Shown here in pieces: positions 1 through 14,178 of a stretch of DNA of 64,000 nucleotides. Position numbers and translations under genes: made by a program. The stretch's first letter is position 1, and each line of letters opens with the position of its first letter. Under the pieces are notes generated by a model. It was not told where the DNA came from. It did not search any database and saw nothing but the letters and a program-made list of their open reading frames with translations. Source of the DNA: Macquaria australasica (Eukaryota > Chordata > Actinopteri > Centrarchiformes > Percichthyidae). The stretch covers positions 1,059,501 through 1,123,500 of the forward strand of contig SEMN01000027.1 in the NCBI GenBank assembly GCA_005408345.1, in the 5' to 3' direction.

Positions 1-3000
1 GGGAATTAACACAACATTTACAAGCTGTGTTTCGTTTCCATTTTGAGCAAATTAATTCAGAGCAACAAGTTGTTGCGCACAACTCCATCTGCTCTTCAAA
101 ATGTTTTTTTTTTCTCTGTGCAGCATCATTTATCATTCCTCCTCCTCTGCTCCTTAAATAGAGAAACTGAGAAGAGGGGGGGTTGCTTGGTGACGGTTGC
201 TGTGGGACCTTTGTGGGCGATGAGGCAGTTGTTAGGATGAGAAGCGTAGTTGCCATGACAATGTATTGACTGTTATCACCATTGAGGTGGGTGTTGAAGA
301 TGCTCCACAGGTTGTGAATGACAGTCTACATAATACTTGTCTTGTTATGAAAACAGATAAAATAACATATCTATGCAGAGTGAACCATGCAAATACAGCA
401 TTGTCTAAACTTGTTAGTTTATGACAAAAGGAAACCTGAATTAATCATCTACTTTTAGTACCTATTTACATATTGTCTTGTATAAACTGTGTGAATATAA
501 TCTTCTTCAGAGCTGCTTAAACCTGCTCCTTTTAAGGAATGGAAACTGGCCACATGAGTGCCTCTGCACAGTGCCAACAGGTAGACACAGGCTGGTACTC
601 AGCTTCACTGTAACTTCCTGACATTCACATCAGCAGGAGCAGATGGTATTTTCATTCAGCTGAGTCACAGAAACCCAAAATACATGCAACATTAAGGAGC
701 CACAAGCCTGGTTTCATAAATTTGTCTCTCAATATTCATAGCTGTTCCTCGGATTGATTTGACCTCATAAAGAAGGAAAATCAAAATACTTCAGACAAGA
801 GTGATATTTTCTGCAGTGGCTCTACTACCACTGAATCAGTGATCAACTGTAAGGATTATGTGACAGTATCCACAGTGATTTTCATCTCTGCAGTCTGTAT
901 GCAGCAAGACCTGTGGAATATCATAGATTTCAATCTTCCTCTGAGTGTTACCTATTAAAAGTCTCCAAGTTTGAAAAAAACAAAACAAATGAATTCTGTT
1001 TCACCACTGATTTTTTTCCCCTATGCAACGCCCTGCAACCCACCTCCAAGTGTGCATGCATTAAACAAGTATTTCATTTGGTTTTGCCCGCAGCAAAAGC
1101 CAGGCAGTAATATGCGGTGAGAGACAAGGTGAAGATGATATACGAGTAAAAAGTTTGTTGTATAAAACATGAATGTGGCCATATCGCAGCTGGCATCTGC
1201 ACCTCATTACTTATGTAAGAAACCCAGTATTCCTGTTACAGTGCCAGAGAGAGGTTCTCTCTAGAGGCTCCCTCATAAAGACCAGCCCAGAGTTTCACTA
1301 CCTCCAACCGTTTAATTGGAGCTGAAACAGATGGTTGGAATCTAATAAACAGGGGAGCTATCACTGATAGTGTTAAAATAATAAAATTCATGGGCAGAAA
1401 TTGACAAGAGCTCCAGTGAGAGAAATTGAAAACTGAATGGGGGTGTGCGCAGTAAAGTACAATGTCAACTCCATGCAGTCCCCTGCCTCCTGTCCCTCGC
1501 TCATATAATATTGATGTGCTGACAGTGTGTGTGTTTGTGTATGAAAGAGCGACAGTAGGTCTGACTGTGCCATCGAACCCACAGCAGGACATGGAGGCTG
1601 GGGGATTAACCTCTCTGCTGCCTGCGATGGAGGCCAATAACTGCATCGATCTGTCTGTTGACTCATTTCCACCTGAGCATTGACTCAGAGTAGTTATCTC
1701 ATATCCCTCTCTAATCTCTTCATGTTCACCTTTTGTGTTGATTTTGCCATTTGTTCTAAAACTTCAGCTAATATAAATTGGCCCTGCGACCCAAATGTGG
1801 ACTATGAATGATACAAGGAGCACAAAGGCCTGCAGCAAGATCCCAGCTAATTACTTTGGTAATGTGATAATATTTTCCAATTAATGTTAGGACTTAAAGA
1901 GATTAAAAAAAACACACAGTGTTCATGTTTTCCCTCATTAAAATTAATCTGGACAATCTGTATTCTCTTTGTCACAAGTGATCCCATTCTTTCAAATGGG
2001 CAAACTGAAAGGAAACAATCAAATCATTCATTGGGTCACATCGGAGCATTCCTCCACCGCCAACACTCTTCTGCCATCACACACACACATACAAGTCTTG
2101 TATATACAGGCGGGTACACAAAATAATGTAAACTTTCATTAGGAAGCGACTTCTGATTTCTCAGCCTCTACAGAGCTCGTGCTCACATACAAAAAGTGCT
2201 GACTGCAGACCTCCATTGTAGCTGTCATATATCCTCCAGACGGGTATCCAAACTAACATGACAAACCTTTGTAGAAGTGTAACTAATTTACTTAAGAGTT
2301 AGTCAGTCTTTTTTTCCCCCAAGAAGCCATTGTGTTAGTTGTTCTACTGCTGTATGCTGTATATGCATTTCCTCAAGAGGGACACCCATGACAGATTATT
2401 CAGACACTATTCAGTAGCCCATTTATCACCCTATCCTACTTCCATTTATATGTCAGTTTCTTCCCAAATCATTTATTCCTTTTAAAAACATGTCACATGT
2501 TATACAACTGTAAAAGCATCTCATAATTATCAGCACTCAACAGACACTATTTATCTTTTGTATTAAGCAGTTTACCTGTATTTTGCTGTCTGTCTGTCTG
2601 TGAGGATTGAGTTACAGTTTACATACACAGCATGCAAACTGGTGATCTACAGTGCAAACCACGTCACAGGCACTCCATCACTGCAGTGTAAGCCACCATA
2701 CGAACACACCAGTGTAATAAGTAACGTCATCTCTCACTGCTGCCAAACTAAATGCTCTTTTGTGACAGTTTTACAAGTGAAAGAAAAGTGCAAAAAAAAA
2801 AAGCTGAGCTCTTACCATGCTGCTACTGTCAGAGAAAGGTCCCAGACTAACTGGAGCAGCATAATAACAAACACACCCTCTCTCTCTCTCTGACTCTCTC
2901 ACTCTTTTATACACACATGCACAGACTTTCACATTGGCTCTTGCTTGCCCTGAAAAGCTGTACAGGCTACATTCTTGACAGTCTTTTGACAGCTGTGAAT

Positions 3001-5436
3001 TTCCCTTCCTGCGCCCGAGAACTAACACATGCACAGTCACTTTTATTACACAACACCAAACCAAACGAGACACGTCACAGCAACACGACTACCAGGAATA
3101 GACGAAGAGACACAAAGAAGTGCATTCATTTATTGAAGAAAAAAAAAACGATGGAGAAAAATAAGAAATGTTTTCTCTTTTGCTTTTATATCCCATTTCT
3201 GAGATAAGAATGTATGACGGGACACTTCAGTGGTTAACCTTGATGTCTGTGCTGCCTACATGAATGCAGGTGAAAGCAAGGACACATGGGTAGTGTGTTG
3301 AAGCAGCAGAGATGGACGACATAGCTTTTAGTCGGAAAATGAGACAATCAGTGTGGATGAAATTGACTAGGAGGAAAATTGTCTGAATTTGAAAAAAAAA
3401 ATGCAATATATACTGCATAAAAATATTATCAAATAAGCATTTTCTGTAATATGTAAGTATGATGAGCTCTAGATATAAGTAAATTATGCTCTCTGTGGTT
3501 CAGCAGTTCATATTGCTGCAGTGTACACGGATAATAAATATCCTGAGAAACAACAACTGCAGACGTTTTCATGATTTACCTTAACATGAAAGATTACACA
3601 CTTACACACCCTGTGTACGTTTAGAAAATTGTACAAATTTTGGCTAAAAAAACAGATTTTCTTCCAAAGTTGACACCAGCGGAGACACCAGCAATATGTT
3701 AATCAGGTTACCAACAATAATGGGGGTGCATACAGTGTGTTCTGCAGGGGGGAAAAGCATTAACATTCAAGGATTATGTGCACCACACCATCAATATATA
3801 ACTAAAAATAGATTTTCTATGATGACTTTTTGCGTGTGGATGAGTACATTGTGCTCGAGGTGGAGATGAGCGGGGTGGGTGTGTACAAGCAACATTCCAG
3901 CATGACTGAAACATCACAGAGCAATTACAGCGACACATATTTCACCGTCAGACATTTTATAAAGAAAGAAGTGATTTCAGTGTTTTCAGGAACTACAGAC
4001 CTTTATTCTTTTCAGAATTAAATCAACAAGCTAAAAGTCTTCAAGGTCATGGATAAACACAATAATAGATGAGACAATAATTATCTGATGTGTAGGAACA
4101 ATCAAATTAAGACGTTAAACAAACTGGATACAATTTATGTCTTTACATCATATAGGAGGCTAGCTTCTCTGACTTTGTATGATGGTCAGACAGGACTGTA
4201 TAGTGATTTGCACAGATAATAAATGGTGACTACTGAGCACATCCGAACTGACATGACTCCACTAGCAGATCCAAGATAAGCATGAGTGTGACAGTAATGA
4301 GAAGACGATGGTGATGCATCCTGACAGCTTGTTATGGCTGCAAGAAAAGAAATAAATAGCAAAGAATACAGAGAGGAGACAACATCAAGATTCCTTAAAA
4401 TGTAAATTAATGCACAAACCATATGATACATGAAAGAAATCAATGACAGCACGTATACCAACTGTCACAAAGACTACAAGTTGCATGCATTTCTGTTTTT
4501 TCCTTCTAAAACGCTTTTAAAAGGCTTTTTTTTTGGGTACACAGTGAGGTCTCCGTTTTCTGGCAGCATAAACTGTGATAGTCTTTTCACAGGTAAATGG
4601 GCGAGTGAGTCGTTGTGCGGTCAGTCGCAGCTCAGCTCAGCGAGAGGAGGGGCTACTGCAGCCTGAGGCAGGACAACAGAACTGATGGGCGCCCTCATCC
4701 TCACCCTCCTCTCTTGGAAAGCAACACGGGAACGAAGTCAAAATACAGAAAAGAAACACAGGTAGGCAGACAGACAGGACAGAGAGAAAAAGAAAGAGGA
4801 GGACAGGGTGAAAAACAGCATGAGACACACAAAAAAAGCAGAGAACGCAGGAAGCAAACAGGTGGAAACTAGAAAAGCCTTGAGCGGGCTGCAGTTTTAG
4901 TTAAAACAGGGACATAACAGGCGTCTTTATTAAAATGGTCTTTACCATACACTGAGTATATGCACATCACAGCTGTCTAATGCCATTAGATGGCAGTGTT
5001 GGAGCATCATGCGCTGATGTGTCTGAGAACAGCATAAGGTGGAGGACAAATGAGGGAAGGAGAGAAAAGAGGGTGAGAATTCACCAGGTTTACTTGTGAC
5101 TCAGTCCACCTCGGTCCCATAGCTTATTGAAGATGACTGCTCCATCTCGCTCTCTGCGAGGAGCTGTGTGTTTTTCAGGCAAGCAGAGGGGCCTAACTCT
5201 AGCTATTAGTCACACCTGGGAGTGGTAGGAGAGTGAAGCACAGGCTCTTAGTTAGGATTAGGAGCGGGGTGCAGAAAGGTAAAGCAGGAGAGCAGGTTGA
5301 TATGTATGAGGGAGAGATCTGGAGGTTGTTGAGGATTGTTGCAGGTGACTTGCAAGGCTTCTTATGGGGTTGAAGGGTTTTGTTTTACTTCTATTGCGTC
5401 GTACTCACAGTACTTAGGCCCTGCAGTGGCCCTTAC
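1..5436. other. iqsec2 intronic sequence, no gene recognised
   Basis: I find no exon with a convincing acceptor, open frame and donor here. Open frames of 60-136 codons on both strands are short and mutually overlapping, and they resemble no family I know. The stretch is AT-rich with short homopolymers and small CA and TC runs (for example near 2876-2900). If the candidate exon at 5437-5610 is real, this is the next iqsec2 intron; otherwise it is part of intron 1. The remaining iqsec2 exons (IQ motif, Sec7, PH) are not in the window. Confidence 0.5.
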
Positions 5437-5610
5437 CTGTCCTCCTGCGGTAAGATTTGGTCAGTAGAGGGGCAGCAGTACTGATGGAGACTGACGAAGC
5501 TGTGAATGGTCAGACTGGTGGGGAACAGAGCGGCAAAGGCAGCGCTGCCCGCTGCCGTGGGAGTGTTGGGAGCTGAGATGGGCTGCCCTGAGATAGACGA
5601 CGGCCGGACA
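5437..5610 (-). CDS. iqsec2: Candidate second coding exon of iqsec2
   Basis: This 174-nt block is bounded on the minus strand by a pyrimidine-rich acceptor ending TTCCTGTCAG and a donor GACAG|GTAAGG. Of its three frames only the one expecting a phase-2 upstream exon stays open, and iqsec2 exon 1 ends in exactly that phase. Joined, it would add 58 residues starting NVRPSSISGQPISAP and ending DQILPQEDR. The block is rich in Ser, Pro and Ala, as expected of the poorly conserved IQSEC linker between the N-terminal coiled coil and the IQ motif. A CA microsatellite lies just upstream of the acceptor. I do not recognise the peptide itself, so the assignment rests on splice signals, phase and position. 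It could be a tissue-specific exon or a chance open block. Confidence 0.45.
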
Positions 5611-5635
5611 CTGACAGGAAGGACCAGAGACGGAC

Positions 5636-5636
<1 letters not shown>

Positions 5637-5668
<32 letters not shown>
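5637..5668. repeat. (CA)n microsatellite
   Basis: About 15 uninterrupted CA units lie immediately upstream, on the minus strand, of the candidate iqsec2 exon acceptor. Minus-strand reading frames through this tract are low-complexity and not genes. Confidence 0.9.
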
Positions 5669-5670
<2 letters not shown>

Positions 5671-7039
5671 AGACATGGAGAAAGCAGAGAAACAGACACA
5701 CAAACAGTCAGCGGCAAAGCAGAAAGAGACAGAAAGAAGGAGAGAAAGAGAGAGCACTGATTTGAAGCTGCACACTGATACTGACAAATCATAGAGCGGC
5801 AATGGTAGAACAAGAAATGACACATTTAAAAAGGAGAAAAGAGAGGCAGATGTGTGACTCCGACAACAACAAGAAACACACCCTTACAAACTCCACAGGT
5901 TTTTGTTGAAATCAACTCCCAACTACGAGTGTGTTAAAGTGTAAGAATTAGAGTAGAGTTCAAGGTCAACATGTATGAAAGAAACATATAGAAACTCTCA
6001 CAGCCAGAGTTGTTAAATGAGAGTTTTGTGCGAGAAACTCCAACCACTCTCATGGATTATATAAAGCTTTAGGCTATACTGGTCTACAGTGGGGTTCTTC
6101 TGTGGATCACCCTGTATGAAAATGCGAAACCACTTCCTGTAATGCATGCAAAAGTGCACATATATAACACAAAAGCCTCTCTGCTTCCCCTCTACTCTGG
6201 CAGGAATTAGAGATGTTCCATCTGCAGATTGTGAGCGAGCAGCTGAAAGTGAGCAGTGGTTGAGATTAGCATGTAAATGGCTGGTTTCTCACTGTGGCCA
6301 GCTGCTGTCAAGGACACACAGTCCCTGTCATTTTAGCATGAAAACACTCTCAGAGAGGCACAGGGACAAGGACGAGATGCTGCAAAGAGAGTGAGAAAGG
6401 AAGTGAGCAGTTGACTGTAGTTTCCCAGCTTGCTCTGTGGCCAGCTGTGTAAGATGAGGCGACTAAACTGAATTTCACAATGTGTTATTCGCTTGAAAAA
6501 CAATGGTTGCATCAAAGAAACCTAATTTTAGTAGAAGCTACAAGCAATACTGTTAAATGATAAGTTTGGTGATATTCTATATTTTTCTTATTGTCAATAA
6601 ATCCCATGAAAAGACAAACTAACAATGCATTGATCCCACTAACAAGTGTTGCCTGTGTAGCCAAAGTCTTACAGCTCATTTTCATCTGTGCCATAGAGCT
6701 CCATTGTTGTCCGAAATCTATTAAAAACACATCAATGAGCCACACTTGCACTGGGTAATATGTTGCTTCATTACAATGAACATGGGCATTGTTGTTTATT
6801 TTGAGTCAAACCCACAGACACCATTCTGCTGCCGTAAACTCTGACTAACGCATCAAATACGCAGCTGAAAATAGTCAGTATTTAGTTATTGAGTAACATC
6901 TGCTAAAAACTGCAGTGCCCAGCTGTTTTAGGAAATTACTAATCCTTTTTTAAAATTGAAATGATATACTGACCTTTTCTTAGAGTGGCTATGATCAATA
7001 ATTGTTATGATAACCATGTATCAAATTACAATGTGAAAA

Positions 7040-7600
7040 GGGGTCGCTCGTAGTGATGAACCTACAGAGAATTATCATCTGAATCTGCAGCTGTCCTCAG
7101 CTTTACAGAGCTTTACGGTGAGTTTCAGCTCATCGTTTAGCTGTCCGGCTGCAGCTTTACTGTTTTGGTTCACTCTCACCGCTCTCGTAACGTTGTTATT
7201 GGCTGCAGCAGGCAGCTGTTTTTTTAGTGAAAAAGCTCTAAAAACCCACTGTACACTACTTGCTCAGCACCAAACAGCAGAGTAACAAAGTTAGCAGCTA
7301 GCTGGTGAACATAATGGAGCATTTATCAGCTATAAGAGCAGATATTTCCGTCAGGAGGTGGTAGAGACCAAAAACTGAGCTAAAAGAGAGTGGATATTGG
7401 ACTTGTATTCATCAGGTGGACAGAAACCCGACTCCAAATGATTAATAATGTTGCTCTGTAACTGCTGGATGTGTAAATAAGCAACTGTTTGCTAACAAGT
7501 TCGTCATATCAACTTAAAAGGTGATGATATGTCAGTGTTTTCGCTGCCCCCAAGTGGCCAAAAAAACCAAAACAAATCAGTTATTGCAGCTTTAAAGATT
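7040..7600. repeat. Dispersed fish repeat, about 0.55 kb
   Basis: This stretch differs from its surroundings. It has short internal duplications (CAGAGCTTTAC, GGCTGCAGC) and a tail with CGCTGCCCCCAAGTGGCCAAA followed by TTATTGCAGCTTTAAA. From memory these resemble non-autonomous elements found many times in percomorph genomes. No coding capacity is present. Boundaries are approximate because I could not identify a target-site duplication. Confidence 0.5.
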
Positions 7601-9672
7601 CATCTTCTGTAGGAACAAAAGGACTCTGGAGGAGAGTCACAGACAGAGGTAGGGAAGCTGGAAATATTGAGAGGAGACGAACAGACGAATGCACTGTTGG
7701 TTTTGGCCTTTTCATGGGATTTGTTAACAATAACAAAAAAAAGAAGAAAAAAAGAGTATCACCAGCCTTATCCTTTAATCCTACTGATCACATCAACTGA
7801 AATACAATTCATGTTGGACAGGATTTCAAATTGACTCTGCTTTTCACATGTTAGCAGGGTCAAAGAAGACACAAGTCTAGCACACTGAACCCTATGCAAG
7901 AGTTTAAGGGTTTTTTTTTTTTAACCAGAGGGGAACGAGAGTGGTAAAAATGAGAGTGTTTAAGGATATAATCATGTAGGCGGAGCGCTCGTTTGCTTAG
8001 TGCAACTGATAAAAAGTTCCAATTAAATGAGAATAAGCTGTCAGTGGCTATTTTAACAGCAGAGTGTGGAACAAGACCGCCTTGTTCATTCCTATTTATA
8101 AAGATTACACAGGAGTTACAAGTCAGCGCCTTGATGAGACAAGTTTCAGGTTTAATTTACAAGCCCAGATTCTATGTTGCCGAATATCCTGACAAGATGT
8201 GACACGTGTGTTGTTCGTTTCTCTTTATGTCTCTGTAACGCCAAGAAACGAGATATTCTGAACAAATAAACCCGTTGACCTGCTCAGCTTTGGATGGAGA
8301 TGTGAAGAGAGGCAGAGGTGCTGTTATGTAAGCCTGAGCCATGCTTGTACACAGTGTGTGGTCTTGCACTGCCAAGATTTGTATTTTACCAGCGGTAGCT
8401 AATGCCTCCCGTTAGAGTATCCCCAGAGTGGCAAGCGTTGACAGGCTCATCTAGGATCTGATTTTTGCTTCATGAGCAGTTATGCCTGAATCCCTGAGTG
8501 CCATAAAAAAAAGACACACACAATCGTCCTCCTCCTCCTTCTACTCCTCCATAGAAAAACAAAACACACATACTACCCACACACACTCTTAGTATGTATA
8601 CGTCTCTCTTTCTGTCATTAGCAGGCGCACACAGAATAACACGACAATAAAGAGAAAGGATCAAGATATGAATCAACACAGCAAAGGTCAAAAAATATTG
8701 GTGAAGAGCGGAGAGGACGCAGGAAGTAAAATAAAAACTGGTACATTGGGAGAATGTGTGAGGTGGCGTGTATTTAAAGCAGTGAGTTGACAGAGGCTGG
8801 AGGCAGGAAGAACTGTGGGAGGAGAGCGAGCTACATGAGAGTGGGAGAGGTTGAATACGGAGGAGGGCAAGGGTGAAAATAATCAAGAGAGGAGGAGCAG
8901 AGGGAAAGAGGACGGAGAGGGGAGGAGGAATGTGAAAATGTGAAACAGGATGTGGAGTGATGGTCTGTTGCTGGAATCAGTGTTTCCTCGAACCTGTGCA
9001 GTGGCATGGATGGGGGTGTCAGCGTGTAGGTGAGTCTATGTATAGATGGGCAAGGAGAGTGGGAGAAAAGGCTCACATGCGGCGATCACAGGAAGACATC
9101 ACCAGCACTGTTGTGGCAGGGTTTTTTTTTGTCTTTTCTGTACGCTTACACACCACAACAGTTTCGTAAAGCAGCCCACAGTCAGAGAGCACTTCCCTTT
9201 ACATCCACATTGGCTTTTCTGGGGGTATAATCTGTCCGTCCAGTTCAGCCATGGTACGACCCACTTCAAATTGTGCTTTCACCCTTTTTTTATTTCTCCG
9301 CCATTGTCTATGAAATTAGAGTGTAGGAGCGCACTGCGTCATCCCACCTCCAGCGTGTGACCCGCGTGACTCCTGCAAACAGACATGTTTGATAACCACA
9401 CACGCTGCGTTGTAGCCTAAAGTCAAGTGTGTTTTTATACACAGCACCCCTTCCCTCCTTCCCCCCTTCCCCCCTTCCCCTTGCTTTCCACTGTGAGCTT
9501 GAGTCTCCTGCTGCTTGGCAACAGTGCGGACTGCCTGTGTGGGCGTTTGGCGTTGAGTGCCAGGCGAAAGCACTGACAAGGCGGGGCAGTTACAGTTACG
9601 ACTCAACTATGCACACCAGGCACCTGCTGTACCCTGTGAGTTTGCGTGCACATGTGTGTGAGTGCTTGTGTA

Positions 9673-9675
<3 letters not shown>

Positions 9676-9731
<56 letters not shown>
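9676..9731. repeat. (TG)n microsatellite
   Basis: About 28 uninterrupted TG units inside iqsec2 intron 1. The reading frame of alternating Cys and Val through it is an artefact of the repeat. Confidence 0.95.
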
Positions 9732-9734
<3 letters not shown>

Positions 9735-12700
9735 AACTGGATATGATTCACCCAAATGAAGAACAATTAGACTTCATTTAAATGTGATGTGGGAGACACA
9801 GAAGGAGTAATTCAAGAAAGTGATATCCCTGCAGATCACCAAAGGGATATTCTGTAAAGTCTGAAACAGATCTCGGTCATAAAGCATGACTAATTGTCTG
9901 TGGTTGCCGGCAAGAGAAACCACATCCCAACTTTTCAACGAAAGAGAACCTGTAACCTGTGATAAACAAAACGTTGCAGCACTCATCCGTCTTCAATGCG
10001 TCTCCTCCATCCCCATCAAGCTGTCATTCAATCCTGCTTCTGTCTTTCACCCTGCTCCTGCTCCCACTCCTACCCTCTCTTCTCTTCATCTCTCTTTTTC
10101 TGTGTCTCTCGCCCACAGAGTTCTTCACAGAAGAGCTCACAGCGTTCCCACGGTAACCAGTCTCCCTATTCTGCTCCACGGAACGTGCGCATGAGTGTTT
10201 GACAAACATCCCGCCTCAAAAGTGCCACTTATCTGCATTTGAACGGGAAAGACAATGAATAAAGTTATAGTAGCAGCTGGGAAAAGGCGACAGAAGTGCA
10301 CCTGTGTTAATCAACCTACAGAATCCAGTGTGAATGGTAAAGGGAGCATTATGATGCACATACCATGCCGGGGTGGGGGGGTCATGATTAGATCCACAGT
10401 GATGTTTAACCCACTGATGAATGGCCCTCCTCGCTAATAACAAAGCAAGACCGCTAATCTCTATGCTAAATCACCAAGGCTGTTGTCCGGACACAACTGT
10501 TATCTGTACACAGCTGCCATTTGATGAAAAGCACAAAGAGGCTGCTTGAAACTGATGGGGGGGGCAAGAGGGGGAGGAAAAAGGGGAGGAGGTTGTGTCA
10601 AGATCAGGATATTTAGCTGCCCTTCCCTGCTACCCTTGGATAGGTGTGGGGAGTTGGAGGTGGAAGGAGGGAGGACGGGTGTTCGGAAATGCAATATCGT
10701 AACTGCCTCGAGGACAGCTTTACAGTTTCCACAGCAACTATATTCCTCACAGCAAACCCGCTCCAAGGACATTTCACTTCCTGTGAAAAACTTTACATCA
10801 CAGCTATTCATTTGTCTCCTTAACCCCCCCCCCCCCACCCCCAAGAAAGTCTGGCGTGATGGTATATGCAGATAGAGGGTGAATGAAAATTAATTGTGAC
10901 GCGATATCTGCTGTTTCTGTTGCCACATCTAGTTGTTTCTCTACAACGTAACTGTACAAGGCAGTACAGGCTGCGAGGAGATAAAAATAGGTGAAACGTG
11001 GCGCCACCATAACATATCAAATCCAACTGTAAAGCCTGTAAATCCTTCTGCCTTTACATGTGATATGAATGTTAATAAAAAATAACTAGAGTTTGTGCAT
11101 TAAGCGTAAAATCCTGACTGCCTTATTGTGCTGAATATGAATAGGTCACTGGTCTTACTTTTCATTGGGTCACTGAGACATACAAAATATGAATCCTCAT
11201 GACTCTTGAGTAACATATGACTAAATATAAAATGATTTTTCATTTGCACACACCGTACGAAGCCATGAACACTCATTGCACTCAGAAATGGCGACGAGAA
11301 GGCAAAAAAAAAAAACCCACCACCCACGTACACTTGCCTCCCACACACACATCCATCATTTAAATTTATGTCAAGCTAAACTGCATCACAGTAATCATTA
11401 GCGCTGTTGCAATATTTTAATTCGGGGCCAAAATTAAACATTGTTTAATCTATCACTATATCCTATATGTATCCTGAAATAGAAAATATTAAAAGGAGGG
11501 TGAGATTCTTGAGTTCTTGAAGAAAACGGCAGCTGTAGCTTCACTGGATTTCTTCTAGAAACTCACTGTGAGTCCAGAGAGAATAGATTACCTCCCATCA
11601 CATCACACAGACGGTTTGGGCAGGTCAGCACAGGCTCAGCTGAGCATACCCACACATTTGCCTGGGGCCCAGTTCATTTCTCCGAGTTGTATCTGCGCTA
11701 TCTCAGCTACTATAAGATGTAAAATACTGCTCAAAATGCCCCCCAAAATTACCTCTTTATTAGCGAAAAGAAAGTATATTCATTCGACCTAATCAGGAAC
11801 AATAACTGTGCTTCAGTTAATAGCAGGAAAACAAGAGCGGGTGAGCAAAGATGGGAAGAGAAAGAGAATAGCACAAAAGTAATTTCTGCAGCTTCTCTGA
11901 GTCATATCTGCAGCAGTGGGAAACAAACAGCGAGGGGGAGAGAGTGAGTGTGTGTACGTGGGTATGTGAGAGAGAGAGAGAGTCATAAAGAGATAGAGAA
12001 GGAGAGAGAGAAGGGGTGGAGTGGGGGTTGTAAAGGGGATGGGGTTATGTGTAGTAGAGCTTCACAAAATTAGCAAATTAAGCTTCTTCTGAAACAAAAG
12101 TCCATTACAGTTCTCCATATTCCCCAAACAGAATTCATTTCAGAGTGAGAGAGAGAGAGAGAGAGCACATGCCCACAGTGCCCTGCGTGGAGAGGGAGAT
12201 AGATGGGAGGGATGATGGGATAGAGAGATGAGCGGGGACACAAGCACCTTCACGGAGCTCTTTGGAGCTTCTGAACACTCCCACTGTGACCGTGAGAGTG
12301 AAGTGAAGAAGGGAAAAGATAGCTCGGGTCCTCTTTTGTGTGTGTGTGTGTGGTTATATAATAATACTTCTGAGTATCAGCACCACTGGGGCTGTCGCCA
12401 GGACCTCTAGCTGCCCCTGCCGCTCATCCTATGAGCTGTATGAGGACAGCTGCATGTATGTAGCACATAATGAAGGGCACAATCTCTCACCCATGCAGCG
12501 AGATCTGTCACATCATCATAACATGACAGCCTGCATGGCAGACTGCAGGGTCACATTAGCTGTCTAATAACGGACGTCCCAGGTTAGATCCTACAGTGTA
12601 CTCACACACACTCAAAAAAAGACACACCAAACACACACACATATAAGCACAGCAGTAATTATCACCCCTGGGCTAGTGGTAATTATACACTGGTCACACT

Positions 12701-14123
12701 AATTAATCTCTCATGCACTCTGTATGGACCTCCCTCCCTCTTTCACACATTTTTGTGCACTCACACCAGCACATACATTATATAAAGATACACTCACACA
12801 TGCACACATACATAGGATCATACAAAATGCACTCGCATGCATCCCAAAATAACAACAACAAAAAACATCTGCCGCACTCACAGCGAGCCGTGGCGATGCC
12901 CTCAACCCCGCTGCTTCTTGGAGGAGGGACTTGATGTCAAAAATCATTTCACCCTGAGGCCTCAGACTCACATTGTTCACACTGCCATTAACAGGAGGAG
13001 AGGAACCAAGTAGGGTAGCATTTGGGACAGCTGTTTACTGTGTGCCGCTGGGAGGAAGAAGAGGAGAGGAGCGACTTTTGTTTTGATGCAGTCGCTGCAC
13101 GCATTGGCAAAAAATAAAAAAATTAAAAAATGGGGACAGTTTATTCAGTTTCCTTGTCCGGAATCAAAATTGTTACGTGAGACACAGAGAGCGCAGGGCA
13201 GAGAAGAGGACTCCTGCTGGAGGAATGAAAACTAATTGGACAAAAACAAAGGCAGCTCTCTGAGCCTTGCCTTCTCTGGCCCAGACTCCCCTCTCCCCTC
13301 TCCCTCCCTCGCTTACACACTCTGTTGACAGATGGCAAATCAGTGTGTGTGTTCCACCTTTTCTCTTTTAGACTGAGGCACGCTGAGTAAGGTCGCCCCG
13401 TCACTTTCCTCCCCCTTGTCATCTTTTTCCTCTCCCCGTCCCCTCTCCCACATCTTCCTTCTGTCTCTTCCTCTGATTTAATCCATATTTAGAGCGTCAC
13501 GGGCACTGGCGATGAAGAAATTCATGTTCGTATCTGATCCATTATTAGAGGAGAGGGTTTTGTCGCTGACCTAAGCTAATAGGCCGATTTTTGGGTTAGG
13601 CTGACTCACAGCCAGACAGGGACAATATGGCTCTACTGTGCGGGTGACTCTTTATTAAATGTGACACTTCATATGATACGCTTGTCTGAGCCTGGATCCA
13701 AAGTCAGCTACAATCGCAACAGGCAATTAACAAGGGAGGATCAGCAAGATCTACATTTGCAATTCATCACTGCATTTAACACCTACATAAATAACTAATA
13801 TGTGCTTCTGTCTAATGACTAACTCACCCACAGGGATGAGGGGAGGGGGGGCCAGGGAGGCAGACAGTGGAGGAAAAGACAACTCCAATCGATAAGGGAT
13901 TTGGTCAAGTCTGAATCAATCGTTTCTAAGAGGATTGAGACCATAAGAAAACAGACAGTGAGCAAAATCCAATAATAATTGCTGAGATGATGTTATCATC
14001 ATGCACAACTACCAATGGTTTCTGTCACTAAGACTATAACAATATATTTCACTGTGTACTTTTTCACATGAATAGCTGCCTACTCACAAAGCTTAATGCT
14101 TCCGGAACAATAGCTGACTTTAT

Positions 14124-14178
14124 CTGTGTGTGTGTGTGTGTTTGTGTGTGTGCGTTTGTGTGTGTGTGTGTGTGTGCG
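14124..14178. repeat. Imperfect (TG)n microsatellite
   Basis: TG repeats interrupted by TTTG and TGCG units within iqsec2 intron 1, roughly 750 bp downstream of coding exon 1. Confidence 0.9.

Noticed and set aside
12882..12981. 100-nt minus-strand block with AG and GTGAGT borders, open as VNNVSLRPQGEMIFDIKS
   Set aside because: It would leave iqsec2 in phase 0 while the better downstream candidate needs phase 2, the acceptor lacks a polypyrimidine tract, and the peptide is unfamiliar.
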